Shown one piece after another: positions 15,961 through 25,174 of a DNA stretch of 60,014 nucleotides. Within the stretch, counting starts at the first letter, position 1. Each line of letters begins with the position of its first letter. The translations under genes were made by a program, and so were the position numbers. Source of the stretch: an uncultured Sulfitobacter sp. (GTDB taxonomy: Bacteria; Pseudomonadota; Alphaproteobacteria; Rhodobacterales; Rhodobacteraceae); contig CAJXSZ010000019.1 of assembly GCA_913060815.1 (NCBI GenBank), positions 1-60,014 of the forward strand, read 5' to 3'. The notes under the pieces were generated by a model. The model had not been told where the DNA came from, ran no database searches, and worked only from the letters and a program-made list of their open reading frames with translations.

Positions 15961-17379
15961 TCACGGGACGAACCGCTGCACAAATCCTACCGCGCGTTTG
16001 ACAAGATTACTCTCGAACAGACGCGGGCTGAAATACGCGCCCGCAGCGCGCTTATTAACCTCGCCGATTGTCGGATAGGGAGCAACCATAGCCGCAATCT
16101 GGCTCATTTTCATCTTATTTGCCAGTGCCAGCGCCCATAGATTAATCAACTCCCCCGCCTGATACCCGACGATAGAGGCCCCGACGGGTCGTCCTTTGAC
16201 AACCATCACTTTAATGAACCCCTTCGTCTTCCGCTCGGCAATGGCGCGGTCATTGTGGGAGTAGTGAAAGCGTACAACCTCCAGCGCAGACCCGTGCTCC
16301 TTCTTGGCCTCCGCTTCTGTCAGGCCAACCTGAGAAAGTTCGGGATCTGTATAAGTGGCCCAAGGAATATGAGCCGTTTTCGCTTTGGACGGCAGGCCGA
16401 ACAGGATGGACCGGATGATTACACCCGCATGATAGCCGGCCACATGCGTGAATTGCAGCCCACCTGCCACATCGCCAATCGCGTATACACGCCTGTTGCT
16501 GGTGCGCAGGCTGTCATCGACCTTTATCCCGTTGCGCGCAGGTTCGACCCCGCCTGCTTCGAGATCGAGACTGTCTACATTGGCCTTACGCCCGACGGCC
16601 ATCAGCAGGTGCGATCCTTTGAAAATGCGCCCGTCTTCAACCTCGACCTCAATCGCGCCCGCCGTGCCGCGTATCTCGGCGGCCAAGGCGTCCTCGGCGA
16701 TCACGACGCCCTCTTCCTTGAGCGATGACAGCACGACTTCGGCCAATTCAGGATCATCCTTGCCCAGCGCCTTTGAGCCCTCGATCACCGTGACCTGACA
16801 GCCCATGCGAATGTGCGCTTGCGCCATTTCCATTCCGATCGGGCCACCGCCAATGATCAGCAAATGCTCAGGCGCTTCACGCAGATCAAAGAGAGACTCA
16901 TTCGTCTCATAGGGGACGGAATCCAGCCCCGGGATCGGCGGCACCAAAGGGGAAGAGCCCGTGGCGATCACAATGCGCCGTGCTTTGATAATGGTATCGC
17001 CGGCTTGCACTTCGGTGGGTGAGATAAATTTACCGAACTCGCGGATTACATTAACCCCGAACCCTTCGAAACGCTCCTGACTATCTACAGGCGCGATGGT
17101 GGCAATAACATCGGCAACATGATCCTTGGCCGCAGCATAATCCACTGTGCCTGCCGCATCGGCGACGCCATATTGCGCGCTATGCTTTTGACCGTAGGCT
17201 GCCTTTCCCGTTGCAATCAGAGCCTTTGACGGCACACAGCCATAGTTGAGGCAATCGCCTCCCATCTTGTGTCCTTCAAGCAGGACAACGTCGGCCCCCA
17301 TCTGGGAAGCACCTGCCGCCACCGAGAGGCCGCCTGACCCCGCCCCAATTACCAGAATGTCTGCTTTGATATGCTTCAA
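15961..17379 (-). CDS. FAD-dependent pyridine-nucleotide disulfide oxidoreductase (Lpd/MerA-like)
   Basis: A 472-residue class I flavoprotein disulfide reductase: FAD-binding GAGSGG at residues 12-17, redox-active C43-x4-C48 in GGDCLNYGCVPSK, NAD(P)-binding GGGPIGMEMAQAH, a second FAD motif VYAIGDVAGG, and a C-terminal dimerisation domain. At the position of the catalytic His of dihydrolipoyl dehydrogenase (HAHPT) it has APYPT, so it lacks that base and is unlikely to be an Lpd. It is not a MerA either: no N-terminal metal-binding domain or C-terminal Cys pair. The start overlaps the TVP38 stop by 4 nt; this pairing recurs in bacteria, but the substrate is not established. Confidence 0.85.
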   Translation of the reverse strand: MKHIKADILVIGAGSGGLSVAAGASQMGADVVLLEGHKMGGDCLNYGCVPSKALIATGKAAYGQKHSAQYGVADAAGTVDYAAAKDHVADVIATIAPVDSQERFEGFGVNVIREFGKFISPTEVQAGDTIIKARRIVIATGSSPLVPPIPGLDSVPYETNESLFDLREAPEHLLIIGGGPIGMEMAQAHIRMGCQVTVIEGSKALGKDDPELAEVVLSSLKEEGVVIAEDALAAEIRGTAGAIEVEVEDGRIFKGSHLLMAVGRKANVDSLDLEAGGVEPARNGIKVDDSLRTSNRRVYAIGDVAGGLQFTHVAGYHAGVIIRSILFGLPSKAKTAHIPWATYTDPELSQVGLTEAEAKKEHGSALEVVRFHYSHNDRAIAERKTKGFIKVMVVKGRPVGASIVGYQAGELINLWALALANKMKMSQIAAMVAPYPTIGEVNKRAAGAYFSPRLFESNLVKRAVGFVQRFVP

Positions 17380-18119
17380 TTCAAAGCCTCCTTTTTGCCG
17401 CTTACGGCTTTAATGATGACGGGGAGCACGGATAGCACGCAAAGCCCGATAATGGGCAACAAGATATGCGGCTCGAAGATGATTCCCAGATCAGGACTCT
17501 CGCCACGGGCAAAAACCTCGCCCAAGCCAGCCCCTACCGAAGAATACACCAGTGAACCCGGAATGATCCCGATGAACGTCGAGATCACAAAGCGGTTCAG
17601 CGGAACGCCCAGAAAAGCAGGGATCAGGTTGGCGACAAAAAACGGCACAGCAGGAACAAGGCGAATGAAAAACAGCATCGACCACTGGTTCTCGTCCAAT
17701 CCTTTCTTGATGCTGGCGACCATGCCCTCGGATGCGTCCATCCGCGCCTTTAGCCGGTCCCCCAGACCCATCTGCGCCGCAAGGAAGATAGCCGTCGCAC
17801 CCATCGTGGCCGCAGTGACGTTAATTGCGGCCCCAAGGCCTGTACCAAACAGAAATCCACCCGTGAGTGTGGCAATCAATGCACCCGGCAGCGAGAACGT
17901 CACGATCAGCACATAGGCTACAATAAAGGCGAACACTGTCAGCACAAAATTGCTGTCACGAAAAGCAATCAACGCTTCACGGTTGTCGCGCAGCGCATCA
18001 AAGCTGAGGTAGTCACGCAGAAAAAACGCCCCAATCAACGCTACGGTTAGAATCATCGCCAGCGGCGCATACCGCATCAGTCGTGATTTATCGCTCATGT
18101 TTTGACTCATCTCTGTCAT
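17376..18119 (-). CDS. TVP38/TMEM64 (DedA-like) family membrane protein
   Basis: A 247-residue integral membrane protein with about six hydrophobic segments and the VTT/SNARE-associated domain: re-entrant-loop motifs FSLPGALIATLTGGFLFG and FFIRLVPAVPFFVANLIPAF, with the conserved arginine and prolines, and GIIPGSLVYSSVGAGLG. DedA-superfamily members are linked to lipid translocation; the exact cargo of this one is unknown. It heads a likely operon with the disulfide oxidoreductase (4-nt overlap) and perhaps the sensor kinase. Confidence 0.88.
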   Translation of the reverse strand: MTEMSQNMSDKSRLMRYAPLAMILTVALIGAFFLRDYLSFDALRDNREALIAFRDSNFVLTVFAFIVAYVLIVTFSLPGALIATLTGGFLFGTGLGAAINVTAATMGATAIFLAAQMGLGDRLKARMDASEGMVASIKKGLDENQWSMLFFIRLVPAVPFFVANLIPAFLGVPLNRFVISTFIGIIPGSLVYSSVGAGLGEVFARGESPDLGIIFEPHILLPIIGLCVLSVLPVIIKAVSGKKEALN

Positions 18120-18313
18120 TATCTACACCCGATGCGTTGGTTCTGCATCCTAGATGCGCCTTTGCCCGCATGAAAGACAGCCCACTCACGCGCGCTTGAT
18201 CATATGTGCGCGAATAGTGGTGTTTCAGAGGGGCCAGCGACGCAGACTGAAACAATTGACCGCCCGATGTGTCGATTTATTGCAGATCGGGCCAATTTGG
18301 CATGCGACGGGGT

Positions 18314-18342
18314 TTGACTTGGCCTGCGCAGGGCTTTAGGGG
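18314..18342 (+). promoter_or_regulatory. Candidate promoter of rpmH-rnpA-yidD
   Basis: TTGACT at 18314-18319, a 17-nt spacer, then a weak -10 TAGGGG at 18337-18342, giving a leader of about 60 nt before rpmH. The good -35 is the main support. Confidence 0.35.
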
Positions 18343-18409
18343 ACAGGTCTGAATTGACGCGTAACGGCGAATCCGCTTTGCGCAAACTGACCTAGATGGA
18401 GACGGAGCG

Positions 18410-18544
18410 ATGAAACGCACCTTTCAACCCAGCAACCTCGTTCGCAAGCGGCGCCACGGTTTCCGCGCACGCATGGCTACAAAAGCAGGTCGCAAGATCA
18501 TCAACGCGCGCCGCGCCCAGGGCCGCAAAGAGCTGAGCGCGTAA
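18410..18544 (+). CDS. rpmH: 50S ribosomal protein L34
   Basis: The 44-residue protein [20 protein letters not shown]..., ending in GRKELSA, is the textbook L34: very basic and the usual length. GGAG at 18398-18401 and CGGAG just before the ATG supply the ribosome-binding site. It is followed by rnpA after 22 nt, the near-universal rpmH-rnpA pairing. Confidence 0.98.
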   Translation: MKRTFQPSNLVRKRRHGFRARMATKAGRKIINARRAQGRKELSA

Positions 18545-18566
18545 AACGCGCCACAAGCTTAGTGCT

Positions 18567-18986
18567 ATGACACCGTCGGAGACAGACCAGATTGGCAGCA
18601 ACGCCAAGACGGGATCGTCTTCGGCGGTTTTGTCATGTCCTCCCCTAACTGTCCTTACCCAGCGCCGCGATTTTCAGCGCGCGGCGCGCGGGAAACGGGT
18701 GGCGATGGCGGGGTTTGTGCTGCAATCGCTTGAGCGACCCGCGGGGGACGCGCAAGGCATCCGCATCGGCTATACTTGTTCGAAGAAAGTCGGAAATGCG
18801 GTCGCGCGAAATCGTGCCAAGCGGCGCTTGCGTGAGATTGCGCGCGCTGTGCTGCCCCTGCGCGCAGAACAGGGCTATGACTACGTCCTGATCGGGCGCA
18901 ACAGCGCCACTGCCGCTTTGCCGTTTACCACCTTGCTCGCCGATCTTGAAAAAGCGCTGGGCATCCTTCACGGCAAAAAGAAATGA
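18567..18986 (+). CDS. rnpA: Ribonuclease P protein component
   Basis: A 139-residue basic protein with the RNase P protein signature [20 protein letters not shown] (the RNR motif) and the N-terminal [16 protein letters not shown] strand. It binds the P RNA and helps position pre-tRNA leaders. The first 25-30 residues are Ser/Thr-rich and not part of the conserved fold, so translation might start further in, but no better start with a ribosome-binding site is visible. The 3' end overlaps yidD by 4 nt. Confidence 0.95.
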   Translation: MTPSETDQIGSNAKTGSSSAVLSCPPLTVLTQRRDFQRAARGKRVAMAGFVLQSLERPAGDAQGIRIGYTCSKKVGNAVARNRAKRRLREIARAVLPLRAEQGYDYVLIGRNSATAALPFTTLLADLEKALGILHGKKK

Positions 18987-19213
18987 GCCCGCTGGCGCAT
19001 ATCGCGGCTCTGCCGATCCGCGCCTACCGTCTGGTGTTCAGCCCGTGGGTCGGGTTCAATTGCCGCTATCAGCCGACATGCTCTGCATATGCGCTTGAAG
19101 CGCTGGAAACCCATGGCGCGATCAAGGGCACGTGGCTCACCCTGCGCCGCATCGGGCGGTGCCATCCGTTGGGCGGTGATGGCTATGATCCCGTCCCCAA
19201 GAACGACGAGTGA
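18983..19213 (+). CDS. yidD: Membrane protein insertion efficiency factor YidD
   Basis: A 76-residue YidD protein with an amphipathic N-terminus ([18 protein letters not shown]) and the conserved cysteine motif [18 protein letters not shown], then GGDGYDPVP near the end. It is thought to assist YidC-dependent membrane insertion. Translationally coupled to rnpA by a 4-nt overlap. Confidence 0.96.
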   Translation: MSPLAHIAALPIRAYRLVFSPWVGFNCRYQPTCSAYALEALETHGAIKGTWLTLRRIGRCHPLGGDGYDPVPKNDE

Positions 19214-19464
19214 TACAGAACGGCTTTTTCAAATGGGTTTTGCGATTTAACGGGGTCACTATCGCCATCGGCAGCAGTCTTCTTCTATTCGTGCTGGTCT
19301 TGGAGAAGACAGCCGAGCTCAGACGTGAGAGTTTTCCAAGGCAAACTACAAACTCGGTCGCTCTCTCTTCCCCACCGAAGAATCTGGTTACACGGCCACA
19401 CCGACCGAGATCAGCTCTAGGTCTGGCACTTCCGTCAGAGCAGGTGTTTCCGACGTGCGACTAG
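19210..19464 (+). CDS. Possible small membrane protein, unknown
   Basis: An 84-codon frame starts with GTG inside the yidD stop (4-nt overlap). Residues 10-30 ([20 protein letters not shown]) form a plausible single membrane helix; the rest is basic, low in hydrophobics and unlike any family I know. The overlap is the only positive evidence for translation. It ends directly against the convergent DUF3833 gene. It could be noise between genes. Confidence 0.3.
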   Translation: MIQNGFFKWVLRFNGVTIAIGSSLLLFVLVLEKTAELRRESFPRQTTNSVALSSPPKNLVTRPHRPRSALGLALPSEQVFPTCD

Positions 19465-19998
19465 CTACTGCTTTTCGAAGGTGATGAGCACTTCCCCGAT
19501 ATCGACACCATATTTCTTCATATAAGCGCGGTTTAGAACGCGGCCCCCGCCCAGATCCCACATCCAATCATCAAAACTCACACGGAGTGTTCCTTCGGGC
19601 ACGGGCAGATCAATTCGGTAAGTCCAATTGAAGGTATCGCCCCGCTCCTCGCCGCGCGCGACCCCTAACACACCATCCGCATATCCTGTCCACGTCTGAT
19701 CGGCCACGATTGGCCCCGTCTTTTCCAGCCGCCAGATACGCTGCTCTGTTGTGCCATCAGCATAGGCAAAATCCTCAACAAGCTTGAGCGTTTTACCGTC
19801 CCACGTACCCGTCACAACCACGTCAAAGCGTCGGCGTACCGTACCAAATACATCCTGAAACTGCCCTTTCGCAAGGACACGCCCGTCGAAAAACTCTTCC
19901 AGATCGAAGTTACCCGAAGAGAGTTTTTGATCATCCAGCGCAGGCTTACCCACGCAGGCACCCAAAAACACTACACATGCAAATAATAAGAACCGCAT
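19465..19998 (-). CDS. DUF3833 family lipoprotein
   Basis: A 177-residue protein with a type II signal peptide: MRFLLFACVVFLGACVG, where LGAC is the lipobox and the cysteine is the lipidation site. The mature part shows the DUF3833 pattern (FDLEEFFDGRVLAKGQFQDV, FDDWMWDLGGGRVLNRAYM). Function of the family is unknown; the fold is probably a lipocalin-like barrel (inference). ATG 19998 is chosen because it places the lipobox at the usual distance; in-frame upstream codons add non-signal residues. It stands alone on the minus strand. Confidence 0.9.
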   Translation of the reverse strand: MRFLLFACVVFLGACVGKPALDDQKLSSGNFDLEEFFDGRVLAKGQFQDVFGTVRRRFDVVVTGTWDGKTLKLVEDFAYADGTTEQRIWRLEKTGPIVADQTWTGYADGVLGVARGEERGDTFNWTYRIDLPVPEGTLRVSFDDWMWDLGGGRVLNRAYMKKYGVDIGEVLITFEKQ

Positions 19999-20248
19999 TT
20001 CAAAACTCCCCTCGATTGCCAATAAAAGTAAGCCGCACTCCAAAAAGGCAAGCTGTCCAAATTTAAGATACGAGTTCATGTCGCGGTCTCAGACCCGCGC
20101 CAGAGGCAAAGCGCCTGGGCGTGCCAGATACCGACATTTTTAATTAAACCCTGCCAAGGGTGCCGCGCCGCGTTAACGACTGCTTGAGGTCATGTTCGCT
20201 AATGTTCTCACACGAAACGCACAGGCGTATCGCACAAGAGGGGCTCAA

Positions 20249-21811
20249 ATGCCGGAACCAAGCCAAGACAAGATCGCAACGAATGCTTCGACATTGCGTA
20301 GACGCGCCTTTGATCTGCTCACTGGCCCGCCTGCGCTTGCCTTTATCCCAGCGTTCTCGCTTGCAGCATTCTGGTTCGGCGGCGAAGGAGCTCTGCTTGT
20401 TGTCGCAGCATTGGTTCCCGCGGCGTATCTCATCTCGGGCGGATTCGGCGCAACGGTCGGACATCTCAAGCCAAGTAGCCTGACCAAGAACGGGCTAATG
20501 GCGCGCGCCGCGATGAATGAGCATTGCCACACCGTGTTTCAACAGGCCACGTCGCAGGACCTGAATACCTGTATCCATGTGATTGAAATCGAGAAGTTTC
20601 CAGAGCTGGTTGACCGCTATGGCCCCTCTGCGGGAGACACAATTATTGAGCGGATGAGCGAGCGCTTGTCAGGCGTCATACGGGATGGTGATACCATCGG
20701 GCAAATTGGCGACGCTCGATTTGCGGTTTGCGTTGCCCCTGTGCGGCACCTGTCGCTAGAGCTGTGCATTCAGCTGGCGGGTCGTCTGCAAACAGCAGCG
20801 GAGGAGCCATTCACCCTTGACGGAACCGTCGTCTACACCGACGTCTGCATCGGCTTTTGCCAGCACTCCCGCGCACCCGACAGAAAGGCTACTGAATGGT
20901 TGGAGGGGGCAAACCTTGCGCTTCGCAGCGCGCAGGCCCGGGGGGCGTCCAGTATTCGCGCCTACTCTGACCAGATGCACCAAGAGCGGCAGACGCGTCG
21001 CGCGTTGAACGAAGACGTGGTCGCAGCTTTGGACAACGGTGAAATTGCGCCATGGTTTCAACCACAACTGTGCACCGATACAGGTCGTATTACGGGCTGC
21101 GAAGCTTTAGCGCGCTGGACCCATCCGGTCAGGGGTGTCATTCCGCCTGCTGAGTTCCTGCCTATTATGGAATCCGTAAACCTGCTCGAGCGCCTTGCCG
21201 AGGTTATGATGTACCACAGTTTTCGTGCGCTCAAAAAATGGGATAGCGCGGGTCTTGATATCCCTCAGGTCGGTGTGAATTTTGCAGGATCCGAACTTAG
21301 CAATCCGCGTTTACTTGAGAAAGTTAAATGGGACCTCGACAGATTTGAGCTGACGCCGGATCGATTGGCTGTCGAAGTCCTTGAAACAGTCGTCGCAAGC
21401 GAACCTGACGATATGATCACTCGAAACATCAACGCTTTGGGCGCTCTTGGCTGTCGCATTGATCTGGATGACTTTGGGACAGGCAATGCCTCTATCGCTT
21501 CTATCCGCCGCTTTTCTGTGAGCCGGATCAAGATTGACCGTAGTTTTGTAATGAAGGCGGACCGCGACCCCGAGCAACAGCGCATGATAAGCGCCATTCT
21601 AACTATGGCAGAACGGCTGCAGGTAGAAACGCTTGCCGAAGGGATCGAAACCGTCGGAGAGCACGTGATGTTGGCACAGCTGGGGTGCAATCACGTTCAA
21701 GGCTTCGGGATCGCACGGCCCATGCCCTTTGATCAAACTATAGACTGGATCATGGCGCACAATGCCAAAATCATGGATGTTCCCCAAATCATGCAGGGCC
21801 GCCAGAAATAG
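20249..21811 (+). CDS. Cyclic-di-GMP phosphodiesterase: degenerate GGDEF plus EAL
   Basis: About 520 residues: two closely spaced N-terminal membrane helices (about 20-60), a GGDEF-like domain whose active-site motif reads GDARF, so cyclase activity is unlikely, and an EAL domain with catalytic motifs intact (CEALARW, the DDFGTG loop, KIDRSFV, ETLAEGIET). It should hydrolyse c-di-GMP at the membrane; the degenerate GGDEF may sense GTP. ATG 20249 is chosen over ATG 20192 because AGAGGGG lies 5 nt upstream. It sits between the yidD and yidC genes, which are often closer in relatives, so it may be an insertion in the operon. Confidence 0.88.
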   Translation: MPEPSQDKIATNASTLRRRAFDLLTGPPALAFIPAFSLAAFWFGGEGALLVVAALVPAAYLISGGFGATVGHLKPSSLTKNGLMARAAMNEHCHTVFQQATSQDLNTCIHVIEIEKFPELVDRYGPSAGDTIIERMSERLSGVIRDGDTIGQIGDARFAVCVAPVRHLSLELCIQLAGRLQTAAEEPFTLDGTVVYTDVCIGFCQHSRAPDRKATEWLEGANLALRSAQARGASSIRAYSDQMHQERQTRRALNEDVVAALDNGEIAPWFQPQLCTDTGRITGCEALARWTHPVRGVIPPAEFLPIMESVNLLERLAEVMMYHSFRALKKWDSAGLDIPQVGVNFAGSELSNPRLLEKVKWDLDRFELTPDRLAVEVLETVVASEPDDMITRNINALGALGCRIDLDDFGTGNASIASIRRFSVSRIKIDRSFVMKADRDPEQQRMISAILTMAERLQVETLAEGIETVGEHVMLAQLGCNHVQGFGIARPMPFDQTIDWIMAHNAKIMDVPQIMQGRQK

Positions 21812-21930
21812 GCTGAAAAACAGCTAGAAACCCTTGTATTGCACTGGGAGCAGAGCCGAATCCGCTTGACCTTTGGCCCTGCCCGTTGTGTACCCACCGA
21901 ACGCATTTCAGACATCGGACGGTGGTGACA

Positions 21931-23751
21931 ATGGACGATCAGAACAAGAACCTTATCATCGCAACGGCGCTCAGCTTTGTTGTTATCCTTGTGTGGTTTG
22001 TACTCTTCCCTCCACCGGAACCCGACGCGACACTTGATGGCCCCGTTGCATCAGAAACGGCGCCAGCTGAGGGTACATTGGCGACACCCACTGCGGATGT
22101 CCCTGCTGCGACGACAACCGCAAGCACGCAAACCGAGCCAAGTGCAATTGATACAGCGCCCCGCGTTGCAATCGAGACGCCTCGCGTGAACGGCTCCCTT
22201 TCGCTGCTGGGTGGTCGCATTGATGAGTTGTCATTGGTAGATTACAAAACATCACTCGGCGAAGATGCTCAGGTTGTTGAGATTTTGTTCCCCGCGAATG
22301 AAATTGGCGCACAATATGCCCTGCACGGCTGGGCCGCCGCTGTCGGTGTTGATCCGACTGCCGTACCAGGCCCAAATACTCAGTGGACGCTAGCGAACGG
22401 TGAGACGCTTACCGTCGATACCCCGATCACACTAACGTGGGACAACGGCGCGGGTCTGCTCTTTTCCAAAGAAATCAGCATCGACGCCGAATTTATGTTC
22501 ACCATCACTCAATCCGTCCAGAACAACGGCGATGCGGCGGCTTCCATGGCGCCCTATGCTGTTCTTGCCCGTCACGGGGAGCCGACAGACCTCAAAAACT
22601 TCTTCATCCTGCATGAAGGCGTTGTCGCCATGACCGACGGCGAATACTCCGAGACAGATTGGGACGAGCTGCCGGAGTTTGAATTCAACCAACGTGCAGG
22701 CGCCCGCACGCAGGAGCGCAACATTACAGAAAACGGATGGATCGGCTTTACCGATCACTACTGGATGAGTGTTCTGATCCCGACGCAAGGCACCGCCTTT
22801 AAGTCCGTCGCGAAATATGACGAGCGTCGTGATATCTATCAGACCGAAGCCGTCAGCTCGGTCCAGACCGTCGCACCAGGTCAGGTCATCACAAATACCA
22901 GCCAGTTTTTCGCGGGGGCGAAGGAATGGGATGTGCTGAAGGCCTATGAAGACGCCGGTGTCTATAACTTCATCGATACGATCGATTGGGGCTGGTTCTC
23001 GTTCTTCACCAAGCCGATCTTCTGGCTGCTGCACCAATTCAACATCCTGATTGGAAATATGGGCATCGCGATCATCGCATTGACGCTGTTCATCAAAGCA
23101 CTGCTGTTCCCGCTTGCCTATAAATCCTACGTCTCAATGGCCAAGATGAAAGAGCTTCAGCCGAAGATGGAGAAGCTCAAGGAAGAGGCAGGCGACGACA
23201 AGCAGAAGATGCAGCAGGGCATGATGGCGCTCTACAAAAAGGAGAAGGTAAACCCCGCTGCGGGCTGTTTGCCGATCCTGATGCAGATCCCGATCTTCTT
23301 CTCGCTCTACAAGGTTATCTTCGTCACGATCGAGCTGCGCCACGCACCATTCTTTGGCCCGTTTCAGGACCTGAGCGCGCCTGATCCAACCTCTATCTTC
23401 AACTTCTACGGTCTGTTCCCGTGGGGCACACCCGAGCCGGGTAGCATTATGGCGCTGGTGTTTATCGGCATCCTGCCCCTGCTTCTGGGCATTTCCATGT
23501 GGCTGCAGCAAAAGCTTAATCCCGCACCCACCGATCCCACACAGCAGATGATCTTTGCGTGGATGCCATGGGTCTTCATGTTCATGCTGGGCAGCTTTGC
23601 CTCAGGCCTTGTTGTGTACTGGATCGCGAACAACACGATCACCTTCACACAGCAGTACTTGATCATGCGCAGCCAGGGGTACAAACCCGACCTTATGGGC
23701 AACATCAAAGGGAGCTTTGCCAAAAAGGCGAAGCCCGCGCCGAAGAAGTGA
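21931..23751 (+). CDS. yidC: Membrane protein insertase YidC
   Basis: A 606-residue YidC: the N-terminal anchor (KNLIIATALSFVVILVWFVL), an Ala/Thr/Pro-rich linker, a large periplasmic beta-sandwich, and the conserved Oxa1 core with five helices (for example MGIAIIALTLFIKALLFPLA), the coiled C1 loop (KMKELQPKMEKLKEEAGDDK) and VNPAAGCLPILMQIP. It inserts and folds inner-membrane proteins alone or with SecYEG. The ATG is chosen at MDDQNKN, the usual start; a longer in-frame start at 21886 adds an unconserved basic stretch. It overlaps the MOSC gene by 1 nt. Confidence 0.97.
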   Translation: MDDQNKNLIIATALSFVVILVWFVLFPPPEPDATLDGPVASETAPAEGTLATPTADVPAATTTASTQTEPSAIDTAPRVAIETPRVNGSLSLLGGRIDELSLVDYKTSLGEDAQVVEILFPANEIGAQYALHGWAAAVGVDPTAVPGPNTQWTLANGETLTVDTPITLTWDNGAGLLFSKEISIDAEFMFTITQSVQNNGDAAASMAPYAVLARHGEPTDLKNFFILHEGVVAMTDGEYSETDWDELPEFEFNQRAGARTQERNITENGWIGFTDHYWMSVLIPTQGTAFKSVAKYDERRDIYQTEAVSSVQTVAPGQVITNTSQFFAGAKEWDVLKAYEDAGVYNFIDTIDWGWFSFFTKPIFWLLHQFNILIGNMGIAIIALTLFIKALLFPLAYKSYVSMAKMKELQPKMEKLKEEAGDDKQKMQQGMMALYKKEKVNPAAGCLPILMQIPIFFSLYKVIFVTIELRHAPFFGPFQDLSAPDPTSIFNFYGLFPWGTPEPGSIMALVFIGILPLLLGISMWLQQKLNPAPTDPTQQMIFAWMPWVFMFMLGSFASGLVVYWIANNTITFTQQYLIMRSQGYKPDLMGNIKGSFAKKAKPAPKK

Positions 23752-24488
23752 TGAATGTCACCGCGCTCTGGCGTCATCCGATCAAGAGCCACGGGCGTGA
23801 GGCGCTGGAACGTGTCACGCTAACCCATGGGCGAGCAATGCCATACGACCGGCTGTGGGCGATTGCCCATGACGCAACAAAAGCGGATGGCAGCGAATGG
23901 GCCGCCTGCCAGAACTTCAACAGGGGCGCGCAATCTCCGCGCCTTATGGCGATCACAGCCACGCTTGATGAGGCCACAGAGACACTCACGCTCAGCCACC
24001 CTGACCAGCCCGATCTGACGGTGCGACCCGACGAGGATTCCGCAGGATTGCTAGACTGGGTAAAGCCCTTGGCAGACCCGAGCCGCCCACAGCCCCAGCA
24101 GGTCTTCAGGCTAGATCACCGCGGCTTTACGGATACGCCCTTCGCCTCAATCTCTCTGTGCAATATAGCTTCCCATGCGGCCGTCGAAGAGCTGGCCCAG
24201 TCACCGCTCCAGCAGCAACGTTGGCGCGGAAACATCTGGTTTGACGGTGCTGCAGCGTGGCAGGAATTCGATTGGCTCGGCCGTGATCTGCGCCTCGGCT
24301 CTGCCGTTCTGCGGGTCGAAGATCGTATCACACGGTGTAGAGCCACCACAGCCAACACCGATACAGGTGTGCGCGATGTCGACACCCTGAAGGCGCTGAA
24401 CACGCTGGGTCATCAGGATTTTGGTATCTACGCCACTGTGATCCAATCGGGCGATGTGGCGCTCGGCGATCAGTTGGAGCTTATCTGA
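23751..24488 (+). CDS. MOSC-domain protein
   Basis: A 245-residue protein with an N-terminal MOSC beta-barrel (VTALWRHPIKSHGREALERV, the ARMS/YcbX-like start) and a MOSC domain with WRGNIWFDG and the RCRATTANTDTG loop carrying the conserved Cys, which in relatives ligates molybdenum cofactor or transfers sulfur. Such proteins often reduce N-hydroxylated compounds with Moco; the substrate here is unknown. The start ATG overlaps the yidC TGA and the stop overlaps engB by one base, the usual order in Rhodobacterales. Confidence 0.9.
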   Translation: MNVTALWRHPIKSHGREALERVTLTHGRAMPYDRLWAIAHDATKADGSEWAACQNFNRGAQSPRLMAITATLDEATETLTLSHPDQPDLTVRPDEDSAGLLDWVKPLADPSRPQPQQVFRLDHRGFTDTPFASISLCNIASHAAVEELAQSPLQQQRWRGNIWFDGAAAWQEFDWLGRDLRLGSAVLRVEDRITRCRATTANTDTGVRDVDTLKALNTLGHQDFGIYATVIQSGDVALGDQLELI

Positions 24489-25138
24489 TGCAACTCCCCT
24501 TCCCCCTCGCAAAAGAACCAGACGCCCAAACGCGCGAGAAAGGCCGCCTGCTGTTTGCGGGTGAGACCGAGTTTGTCAAAGGCGTCGTCGCTATGTCGGG
24601 CCTGCCCGAAGCGGACCGCCTCGAGGTCTGCTTTGCGGGACGCTCAAACGTGGGAAAATCAACCTTGATCAATGCGCTGACAGGGATGAAGGCACTGGCA
24701 CGCGCCTCCAACACGCCAGGCCGCACACAAGAGATCAACTACTTCACTGCGGGCGATGACTTCTACCTCGTCGACCTTCCGGGCTATGGCTATGCGAATG
24801 CGCCGTTGCCTGTGGTCGAAAAATGGCAGCGCCTGCTCAAGCAGTTCTTGCAAGGGCGCCAGACGCTGCGTCGTGCCTTTGTCCTGATTGATGCCCGCCA
24901 CGGGGTGAAGAAGGTCGATGACGAGATTATGAGCCTTCTCGACAGCTCTGCTGTGACCTTTCAGGCGATCCTGACCAAAGCCGATAAGGTGAAGGAAAAG
25001 GAGCGCGAAAAAGTGCTCGATCAAGTGCGCGGTGCCTTAAGCAAACACCCCGCCGCCTACCCCGAGATCATCGTGACCTCGTCGGAAAAAGGTTGGGGCA
25101 TTCCCACGTTGCGCTCGGTCATTGCCACGCTTGAATAA
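24488..25138 (+). CDS. engB: Ribosome biogenesis GTPase EngB (YsxC/YihA)
   Basis: A 216-residue small GTPase with G1 GRSNVGKSTLINAL, G2 threonine in NTPGRTQEINYF, G3 DLPGYGYA and G4 LTKADK, in the TrmE-Era-EngA-EngB class. It helps late 50S assembly. ATG 24488 overlaps the MOSC stop; the upstream gene supplies the translation signal. Confidence 0.96.
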   Translation: MQLPFPLAKEPDAQTREKGRLLFAGETEFVKGVVAMSGLPEADRLEVCFAGRSNVGKSTLINALTGMKALARASNTPGRTQEINYFTAGDDFYLVDLPGYGYANAPLPVVEKWQRLLKQFLQGRQTLRRAFVLIDARHGVKKVDDEIMSLLDSSAVTFQAILTKADKVKEKEREKVLDQVRGALSKHPAAYPEIIVTSSEKGWGIPTLRSVIATLE

Positions 25139-25174
25139 GCACCTATGATCCCTGAGAGCATCGGGATTATCAAT

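Noticed and set aside
15961..17379. Dihydrolipoyl dehydrogenase or mercuric reductase as a specific name
   Set aside because: The catalytic His motif of Lpd is replaced, and the MerA metal-binding domain and C-terminal cysteines are absent; no 2-oxo-acid dehydrogenase or mer genes are nearby.
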